This document shows positions 57,548 through 64,000 of a DNA stretch of 64,000 bases, one piece after another (the stretch's first letter is position 1; every line of letters begins with the position of its first letter). Position numbers and translations under genes: made by a program. Where the stretch lies: assembly GCA_002686945.1 (NCBI GenBank), contig NYYZ01000039.1:106555-170554 (forward strand), given 5' to 3'. The notes beneath the pieces were generated by a model. That model was given only the letters and a program-made list of their open reading frames with translations, was not told the origin of the DNA and made no database searches. This stretch comes from Planctomycetota bacterium. GTDB lineage: Bacteria; Planctomycetota; UBA1135; GCA-002686595.

Positions 57548-57633
57548 GCTTCTGCCTGGCACCGCCAGTGGAACCGCTCAAGAACTCTGAACTGCACTGC
57601 CTCCATCCACAAGAACGGGCGTAGAATCAGATC

Positions 57634-58290
57634 ATGTCCTTCCCTGAAATACGCGCATATCGTCTCCTCACGGAGCGCCTTGAGCTGACTTGTTATCAAC
57701 CTGAACATGCAGAAGAACTACAAGCACTTGCAGCAGACAACAAGGCGCATATTTCGCGATTCCTCAGTTGGGGATTGGACGAGCCACAGACACTCGATCA
57801 GAAACTGGAGTGGATTCGTCAGCAGCGCATCAAATTTGATCGCGGAGAAGACTTTGCCTATCGAGTCCAGAACCGCACAGACTCGCGGATGATCGGAGGA
57901 GCTGGATTACGACCCAAGGAGTCCAATCGACAAATGGAGATCGGCTACTGGGTAGCAGAGAGTGAATGCGGCCGCGGAATAGCAACTGAACTCACGGCTG
58001 CCCTCACTCGTTTCTCTCTGGAAACACAACAAGCTTCCCGTATCCTGATTCAGTGTCAGGTCGAGAACGAAGCCTCCAATAGAATTCCTGCAAAGCTCGG
58101 ATTCTGCAAGGAGGGAATCGCCCGCAGAATCAGAAGCTGGCCAGGTGAAGGGAATCGAGACCTGGTTGTCTGGACACTCCTACCTGAGGAACTAACGGGA
58201 AGCCCCTCGTCCGCCAGCATCTACGAAGCTTTTGATGAACTCGGACAACCGCTCAACAAGGACACGGCAACAAGACCCGGAGTGCTCTGA
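57634..58290 (+). CDS. GNAT N-acetyltransferase (RimJ-like)
   Basis: 218 aa. RLLTERLELTCYQPEHAEEL, IGGAGLRPKESNRQMEIGYWVAESECGRGIATELTAALTRFSLE. Confidence 0.88.
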   Translation: MSFPEIRAYRLLTERLELTCYQPEHAEELQALAADNKAHISRFLSWGLDEPQTLDQKLEWIRQQRIKFDRGEDFAYRVQNRTDSRMIGGAGLRPKESNRQMEIGYWVAESECGRGIATELTAALTRFSLETQQASRILIQCQVENEASNRIPAKLGFCKEGIARRIRSWPGEGNRDLVVWTLLPEELTGSPSSASIYEAFDELGQPLNKDTATRPGVL

Positions 58291-58487
58291 ACCCCTTAGT
58301 TCAATTGCCACGAAAGACGGTCCTCACTCCATAGCTCTGCGCTTCGTGCAGAGATCCAGCGCTTCTTACGCAGCAACGCATGCAGCAACGGATACTGATC
58401 CTGATTCAGAGTAACCGTACGCTGCTCGAACATCCCGTTTCCACACTCCGCCCAACGCACCGAACTGGTGGGGCCGACAAAAGGGCC

Positions 58488-59246
58488 TCAGCCAAACCCT
58501 GATCTGGCACGAAGCACCGACCGGTACATTCCGCTTTGAAAGCAGGCCTCCGATAAGCGTGCCTTCTCAATGACAAAGGCATGCTCTACTTCTCTCTTGA
58601 CGACCTCCAGGGTCGCCAGGTCTAGCGAGAGGAGTTGTCGCTCAAAGTCTGATTGATCATCTCCAGCCTCAACGGGCAGAGGCCCCAAGAATGGCGTCTG
58701 ATTGAGGTCACGAAGGTGGGCCGCTAGCCAAGCGCTTTCAGATGACAAGGCAGGAAGATCAGCCAACATCCGCCGCACCTGTGGGGCAATGTTGAACAAC
58801 GTCAGATCTTGGTCCTTGTGGGCATTCCCAAACTGCAAGAGCCTCCGCAAGCGAACTTGGTTGACTACAAGGTAGGAACGGGAACAGGCTCCATACCAGA
58901 CCATGTACTGCTCCTCAGTCGCATCGGCGTCCAGCAAGGGATTCACCGGCAGGGGCAAATCAATCAGGGGCAGAACCGGGTCCGGAAGTTCTTTCGGCGA
59001 GAGCAGTGTCTCCGGAGGAGCAACTACTGGTTCCAGGGGCGAAGGCCTAGGCTGCTGGACACTCTTCCGAACGACCTCTATGGGCTGCAATCCGACAAAG
59101 AGCTGTCCTTGGCCAGCGGTCTCTTGGCCAACATTCATTGTGGGACTCCTCATTGCCGAGACGGCCCTTGTTTCCGGAAGCAAGCTCAGCACGCCATACC
59201 CCACGGGACAAAGAACCAGGAGCAAGGTCGGGTTGAGCATTCTCAT
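58488..59246 (-). CDS. Hypothetical protein with N-terminal signal/anchor
   Basis: 252 aa. MRMLNPTLLLVLCPVGYGVLSLLPE, proline-rich linker, helical C-terminus. No family recognised. Confidence 0.6.
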   Translation of the reverse strand: MRMLNPTLLLVLCPVGYGVLSLLPETRAVSAMRSPTMNVGQETAGQGQLFVGLQPIEVVRKSVQQPRPSPLEPVVAPPETLLSPKELPDPVLPLIDLPLPVNPLLDADATEEQYMVWYGACSRSYLVVNQVRLRRLLQFGNAHKDQDLTLFNIAPQVRRMLADLPALSSESAWLAAHLRDLNQTPFLGPLPVEAGDDQSDFERQLLSLDLATLEVVKREVEHAFVIEKARLSEACFQSGMYRSVLRARSGFG

Positions 59247-59396
59247 GAGTGAATCTGAACAGGCGCCAGTATGGGTATTCGGTCTTGATTGTCTGGAGTC
59301 AAACCAAACCGGAACACACCTCTACGGACCAATCGGGAAGATGTGAGAAAAAAAGGGAAAGCCCTCCCCACAACAGAGCCGAGAGCTGACCCAGGG

Positions 59397-60395
59397 TCAA
59401 TCAGCAGCAGCCAGGGACGCCAACCATGCCTGACCAAATCGCTCGACAATATCCCCCGCAGGCAGAATCTCCTGCACCCCAGCAACGCTCTTGCCTGCCT
59501 GATAAGAATCTCGATAGGTCAGGCCTTGGATGCTTGAGCGCTTCAGCTGCCGTAGAGATCGCAGGGTGTAATAGGTCCTTACCCAGTGCTTGGTCTTACG
59601 GCCCCGCAACAGCCAACGGGCGATTGGACCGGCCCGATAGCCCACCTTGTCCAAGGCCGGGTTGCGCAGAATCGAGACATCGATACCTGAGAGCTTGTCG
59701 GTCAGGACCACGTCCTCCTCGCCTGCTGCAACAATCGCCTCACGGTAGGACTCATGCACGGCACACTCTGGCGTGGCGATGAAACGCGTACCCAACTGAC
59801 ACCCGTCAAAGCCCATTCCAAGGGCCTGCACAAACCCCGCTTCATCGCCGATTCCGCCAGCACAGATCACTGGCTTGTTCAACGGACCAATATCCGCCAG
59901 CACGGCTGCAGGGTCCAGTTTGCCTGCGTGTCCGCCAGCCCGATTATTGACTGCTATGAACCCATCAACCCCGGCCTCAAGCGCTTTCTCCGCCCAACGG
60001 CGCTCGGTCACATCGTGATAGACCTTTCCCCCAACCGAATGCACCAGATCGCAAACCCACTCAGGATTGCCCAAAGCAGTGATGAAGAAACGTACATCCC
60101 GGTCCAATGCCTCGGTGACCCAAGAGCGCATGCGCTTCTCATAGGCCTTGACGCTCTTCTCAACGATTGCATTGAAACCGACGGGCTTATCGGTCAACTC
60201 ACGCACCCGATCAAGCCCAGCACTGAAAGAGCCGTTATGCACATAGGCAAAAGACAGGGGCTGAATGACACCCAAGGCCCCAGCCCGGCTGACCGCAGCC
60301 ACCAGCTCTGGGTTCGAACATGGATACATTGCGCCACAGATCAGGGGATAGCGTACCCCCGCATCCCGGGTCAACGCCGTTGAAGGCTCACTCAC
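59397..60395 (-). CDS. Nitronate monooxygenase / 2-nitropropane dioxygenase-like flavoprotein
   Basis: 332 aa. RYPLICGAMYPCSNPELVAAVSRAGALGVIQPLS, VNNRAGGHAGKLDP, KPVICAGGIGDEAGFVQALGMGFDGCQLGTRFIATPE. Confidence 0.88.
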   Translation of the reverse strand: MSEPSTALTRDAGVRYPLICGAMYPCSNPELVAAVSRAGALGVIQPLSFAYVHNGSFSAGLDRVRELTDKPVGFNAIVEKSVKAYEKRMRSWVTEALDRDVRFFITALGNPEWVCDLVHSVGGKVYHDVTERRWAEKALEAGVDGFIAVNNRAGGHAGKLDPAAVLADIGPLNKPVICAGGIGDEAGFVQALGMGFDGCQLGTRFIATPECAVHESYREAIVAAGEEDVVLTDKLSGIDVSILRNPALDKVGYRAGPIARWLLRGRKTKHWVRTYYTLRSLRQLKRSSIQGLTYRDSYQAGKSVAGVQEILPAGDIVERFGQAWLASLAAAD

Positions 60396-60871
60396 GCTTG
60401 GACCTCAGGCTTGGGCCCCAACTGCCAGAGGATGCGTCCCACAGCGACTCGATCCCCACCAGCATCAAAAATCTCGGCCTCCACAGTGTGCTGCATGTCG
60501 CGATTGATCAATCCGGGAGCACGAGCTGTGCTGCGTGCGGTCAACATGCCACGAGCCTTCTTCTCGTATTCCATTTCAATATGTGTCACGATCCCCCTGG
60601 CAGTGGGCGGCAGTCCCGATAGCATCGCGAGACCGCTGGCAAGCTCCGCCAAATTGACCAAGGCTATCGCGTGAATAGAGTTCAGGTGATTGTGCACCCG
60701 ACGCCGATCTGGCAGCACGAGTTCACAGGTTCCCGGTGCAAGCTGCGTGACCCTTGCGCCAATCGAACCGGAATAGGGCACGCCCCAACCCAGCATCATG
60801 GAAAACAGCCGACGCCCCAACGCTGACCCCCCCAGACGACTCCAAACGGCCATGACTCGAGTCGGGTCCAT
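60392..60871 (-). CDS. DUF4442 / hotdog-fold thioesterase-like protein
   Basis: 159 aa. LVLPDRRRVHNHLNSIHAIALVNLAELASGLAMLSGLPPTARGIVTHIEMEYEKKARG. Overlaps the nitronate monooxygenase start (ATGA-type). Confidence 0.78.
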   Translation of the reverse strand: MDPTRVMAVWSRLGGSALGRRLFSMMLGWGVPYSGSIGARVTQLAPGTCELVLPDRRRVHNHLNSIHAIALVNLAELASGLAMLSGLPPTARGIVTHIEMEYEKKARGMLTARSTARAPGLINRDMQHTVEAEIFDAGGDRVAVGRILWQLGPKPEVQA

Positions 60872-60903
60872 GGGTTCAGCCTAGCGAACAACGCCAGGGG
60901 ACG

Positions 60904-61266
60904 CTACTCAGCAAATGACCCCACGAAGGGATAGCGACAGAACTCTCCACTCATCGCTTTGACCAGTCCATAGATCGGCAGACCGAGAGCGAGCAGGCCC
61001 AATATGATGCCACAGCCGATAGCGACTGGGATCAGGACGATAGTGAAGGAACTTATGACCAGCAGCAGCCCCATGATGAAAACAAAGACGTTGAGGGCCA
61101 GCGCCTGTTTTGCGGCACGCTCGGCCTGAGAACCATCATCTGCAGCGATCATCATCAGGATCGGCGCCACCACGCCTCCGAAGGGAACCACATAGCCGCC
61201 CAGACCAGAGATATGGGCCAGGGCAACGGTGCCACGATCTGATGCGTCGATTCTCTCCATGGTCAT
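60904..61266 (-). CDS. DUF4870-like small membrane protein
   Basis: Start MTMERIDASDRGTVALAHISGLGGYVVPFGGVVAPILMMI; three TM segments; C-terminal YPFVGSFAE. Confidence 0.75.
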   Translation of the reverse strand: MTMERIDASDRGTVALAHISGLGGYVVPFGGVVAPILMMIAADDGSQAERAAKQALALNVFVFIMGLLLVISSFTIVLIPVAIGCGIILGLLALGLPIYGLVKAMSGEFCRYPFVGSFAE

Positions 61267-61369
61267 TCTATTGGCTGGCTTTGGGTATGTGGGATTCTGG
61301 AGTGTTCGCAGGTGCGCTGAACGCACCCGCTGGAGCCTTATTGGGAGAGCCAACCTGTCACTTGCAGCC

Positions 61370-62473
61370 TCATCGTGATTTGTCTGGGCGCAGCAATGGC
61401 TCCAGCGCAGTTCCCAAGACTTCCGCCTGATGAGCGAAGCCCAGGTCAGAGGGGTGGGAACCGTCCACCGTGTCCCCATTCACCAACAAGTTCGTACCCT
61501 CCACCAGGGTCAGGCCTTTGACACCCTGCCCGCGCAAACGCTTCAGCCCCTCGCGCAGTGCCTTGCGGCTGGCTTCATGATGCCGCCGACGTTCGGAACG
61601 CAGAAAGGCATTGCCGAAGGTCCGATCTTCCACCAACACAATCGGTGTCAAGGGGTGCGCCTTACGCAGTTGGTGCACCAGGACCTCAAGCCGCTCAGTG
61701 ACCATTTCCCCGTTCATATTGGGCAGACAGTCAACCACAAAAACCGCTGGATCGAGTTCGCACAGAAACTGGCCTACGCTCGCTTCCATGCGTCCATTCC
61801 CTGACAGTCCCAAGTTGATCACCGGACGATCAAAGCGACGCCCAAGCAGAGCGGTGTGACAAGCGCCTGGTCGCGAGGCGCAAGCTCCATGGGTGATCGA
61901 AGTCCCGTAGAAGAGAATGGGCTTGCGCTGACCCTCAGGCCTCTCGGGTCCAGGTGTCAATTTTCTGCCACTCGGAACACCTATCTCACAATGACTGACC
62001 CCGTTGTACAGGGGCAGATACAACATGTACTCGCGCAAACCGGGATCAATGTCCGTTATCAACATCGCTTCCATCTCCTGCTTGTCCGGACGCGGGCAAG
62101 CGAGCCAAAGCCAGCGGCCCCCGCTGTCACGCACGAACAGATCGACTCCACTGACTCCAGTGGCAGGCATATGAGGCATGGCAAGTTCCGAAGAACGCAA
62201 CCCCCAACGACAGTGGATCTCTGTGGCATCAGTTGTAAAGCGAGCACAGATGCCTGCCGAATCCTGGGACAGTTCCCAGACCACTCCGCGCACAACACCC
62301 TTGGCCCTGGCTGGCAGACGGTCAAAGGGTGACTCCACATCACTCCATCCCTGGCCCTCCACCGTCAGATCATGCAGAGCAACCCATTGAATGCCATCGT
62401 CATCGTCTTGGGAAGACAGCGGAGACACGACCATGAGCAGCCACAAGAGGCGCAGCAGAAGTTGGTAGTTCAT
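61370..62473 (-). CDS. SGNH/GDSL hydrolase, secreted, two-domain type
   Basis: 367 aa, signal peptide. ILFYGTSITHGACASRPGACHTALLGRRFDRPVINLGLSGNGRMEASVGQFLCELDPAVFVVDCLPNM; DGSHPSDLGF. Confidence 0.85.
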   Translation of the reverse strand: MNYQLLLRLLWLLMVVSPLSSQDDDDGIQWVALHDLTVEGQGWSDVESPFDRLPARAKGVVRGVVWELSQDSAGICARFTTDATEIHCRWGLRSSELAMPHMPATGVSGVDLFVRDSGGRWLWLACPRPDKQEMEAMLITDIDPGLREYMLYLPLYNGVSHCEIGVPSGRKLTPGPERPEGQRKPILFYGTSITHGACASRPGACHTALLGRRFDRPVINLGLSGNGRMEASVGQFLCELDPAVFVVDCLPNMNGEMVTERLEVLVHQLRKAHPLTPIVLVEDRTFGNAFLRSERRRHHEASRKALREGLKRLRGQGVKGLTLVEGTNLLVNGDTVDGSHPSDLGFAHQAEVLGTALEPLLRPDKSR

Positions 62474-62600
62474 TGACCCAGGATGCCTTGTTGTGGAACC
62501 CGGGGTGGGACTATTCTTCCTGCGCCATTCTCCATGTGAGGGATTCGCCTAGCGGGGACCCCGGAAGAACCGCCCACGGCCCTTCAATAAGAGCCAGCCG

Positions 62601-63647
62601 TTACTGCTGGGCGCCCGCTTGGATCCAGTCGAAGACCAGGGCCAAGTCGCCTGAATAGGAAGCACCGAACGGCATCGATTGTCCACAGGTTTGAGTACCT
62701 GCTAGCTTCTGATACAGCAAGCTGTTCGTCGCATCTCCCGCGATCACACGAGTGTTGCCACTTCCGCAGTCGGCAGCTGCACCAACCAGATTGGCGTAGG
62801 CGACGGCTTCGGTTGACATGTCTAGGTCTCCAAACCCACCGACTCCGTGACAATCAACGCAAGACAAACCAACTGCAGGGTCAACCACGATGAAATCCGC
62901 CCACACCGAACCAAAGGTCGGGGGAGCCGCGGTCACCTCAATAACCATCAGATCGGCAGCCGAGCCAGCGGAGCCGGTTGTCATCAACTCGACAAGATAA
63001 GTACCCGCCGCCGCAAAGGTATGGCTCGGATTACTTGCAGTACTTGTCCCGCTGTCGCCAAAGTCCCAGGCAAACGAACTAGCCCCAACGGCCGCATTGG
63101 TGAACTGCACCGAAAGTGGCGCAGGACCACTGCTCACATCTGCACTAAAGTCGGCAGTGATACCAACATCACGGAAACCGATCGCGATCGCATCTGTGAA
63201 GTTGGAAACCTGACTTGGATTCAGGTCCCGGTACCAGGCCTGAAAGTGCCAGGTCTCACCACCGGCAATCGCAGCCACGGGATTGACCGGAAGGGCAAGC
63301 GTGTCAACGGTGGCCGAAATCGTACCCATGCCGCCGCTGTTCATGACCTGACCGTTGAAACGGCCCAAGCCGCCTCCGATGCAGATGGTCCCCTGAGAGC
63401 CTCCGGGGTTGGCCACGAGCCCTGTTGATGGACCTACGAGGAAGAACCCAAACTGATTGCTAGGCAGGCCATTCGCAACCAGAGTCAGGGCGTTCCCGCC
63501 CACGATGTCACTTCCGAGAGCAGAAATCACCGCGGGGCTTCCCGTGGAATTCGCTGCTGCTGGACAGTAATACTTCTCACCTATGCTTTGGGCCGATACA
63601 GAAGCTGAAAGAAGTGAAATCAGAAGAGTGCTCTGGAGAATGCGCAT
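62601..63647 (-). CDS. Secreted protein: N-terminal 'WYRD' domain + PKD domain + C-terminal single-heme cytochrome c-like domain
   Basis: Start MRILQSTLLISLLSASVSAQSIG at 63647. GGETWHFQAWYRDLNPSQVSNFTDAIAIGF; PKD VQFTNAAVGASSFAWDFGDSGTSTASNPSHTFAAAGTYLVEL; heme LSCVDCHGVGGFGD...QSMPFGASY. Confidence 0.82.
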   Translation of the reverse strand: MRILQSTLLISLLSASVSAQSIGEKYYCPAAANSTGSPAVISALGSDIVGGNALTLVANGLPSNQFGFFLVGPSTGLVANPGGSQGTICIGGGLGRFNGQVMNSGGMGTISATVDTLALPVNPVAAIAGGETWHFQAWYRDLNPSQVSNFTDAIAIGFRDVGITADFSADVSSGPAPLSVQFTNAAVGASSFAWDFGDSGTSTASNPSHTFAAAGTYLVELMTTGSAGSAADLMVIEVTAAPPTFGSVWADFIVVDPAVGLSCVDCHGVGGFGDLDMSTEAVAYANLVGAAADCGSGNTRVIAGDATNSLLYQKLAGTQTCGQSMPFGASYSGDLALVFDWIQAGAQQ

Positions 63648-63787
63648 GAGGCTGTCTGGGATGAAGTAGGTCCTTAGTGTCTGACATGTTGGCAATCTTG
63701 CCTAGCCCCCAAAATGCCACACACCCATTTGAGGAGCCAGCCAGTCGAGGAAGGCTCAAATTGGGGCCCAGCAGAAGGCCAAAATTA

Positions 63788-63824
63788 CCGCAGCCCCAGC
63801 TGTTAGAGACAGCTGAGACTGCGG
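63788..63824 (-). terminator. Rho-independent terminator-like hairpin
   Basis: CCGCAG..CAGCTGT-TAGAG-ACAGCTG..CTGCGG; on the minus strand followed by TAATTTT; 22 nt past the stop of CDS 63846..64000(-). Confidence 0.65.
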
Positions 63825-63845
63825 AGGGTCTGAGAAAAGAAGGGT

Positions 63846-64000
63846 CTAGAAGTCGACCTCTAGGCCGTTCGAGAAGTTCGAGTTGGTTCCATCGCGGTAC
63901 CAGAGCTGGAACATCCAGGTGGAGCCCCCGACAATGGTCCCTCCTGGGGGACTCGGCAGAGCCGCCGGCACATCATAACCAGTACCCACGGAAGAGGTTC
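63846..64000 (-). CDS. C-terminal fragment of a further 'WYRD'-domain secreted protein (continues beyond window)
   Basis: Minus-strand reading ...VGTGYDVPAALPSPPGGTIVGGSTWMFQLWYRDGTNSNFSNGLEVDF*; closely matches the C-terminus of CDS 46192..47919. Missed by the ORF track because the start lies outside the window. Confidence 0.8.
   Translation of the reverse strand, partial: TSSVGTGYDVPAALPSPPGGTIVGGSTWMFQLWYRDGTNSNFSNGLEVDF

Noticed and set aside
58290-58487. Intergenic region with short inverted repeat CTCTGC...GCAGAG as a possible ncRNA or tRNA
   Set aside because: No cloverleaf, no T-loop consensus and no conserved structure that I can recognise.
1-64000. CRISPR array, prophage, transposon or defence-island signatures
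   Set aside because: No regularly spaced repeats, transposase/integrase motifs, terminal inverted repeats or restriction/defence protein families seen on inspection.

Overview
This 64 kb GC-rich window has the gene content of a Planctomycetes-type chromosome: DUF1549/DUF1553 and DUF1501 proteins, LamG/cyclase proteins, and many secreted beta-rich proteins. It carries about 50 credible CDSs. I recognised no rRNA, tRNA, CRISPR array, transposase or prophage. Main blocks: (1) a fatty-acid beta-oxidation cluster (fadJ-type, thiolase, TetR regulator, fadE-type, fadD-type, acyltransferase, old-yellow-enzyme reductase); (2) an apparent deoxy-sugar (L-fucose/L-rhamnose type) oxidative pathway ending in lactate utilisation (DUF993 aldolase-like, fuconolactonase-like amidohydrolase, UxaA-family dehydratase, Zn-dehydrogenase, LutABC); (3) an Mla/MCE lipid transport operon; (4) a planctomycete cytochrome/DUF1553-DUF1501 block; (5) a sigma-like/TPR/small secreted/large surface protein operon. 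The strongest find is a peroxiredoxin gene on the minus strand (48647..48186). The supplied ORF track splits it in two because an in-frame TGA (48515-48513) sits exactly where the peroxidatic cysteine should be (LDFTPT-U-SIEIPGLEAL). It reads as an unannotated selenocysteine peroxiredoxin, with a candidate downstream hairpin. A YedF-type DsrE protein, a family tied to selenium metabolism, lies elsewhere in the window. Other leads are a lineage-specific 'FQ(L/A)WYRD...NF(S/T)D' secreted domain present in three proteins, a perfect 20-bp-stem hairpin downstream of the Sec-peroxiredoxin, an operator-like dyad upstream of the fad TetR gene, and 21-bp phased direct repeats upstream of a cytochrome c peroxidase.
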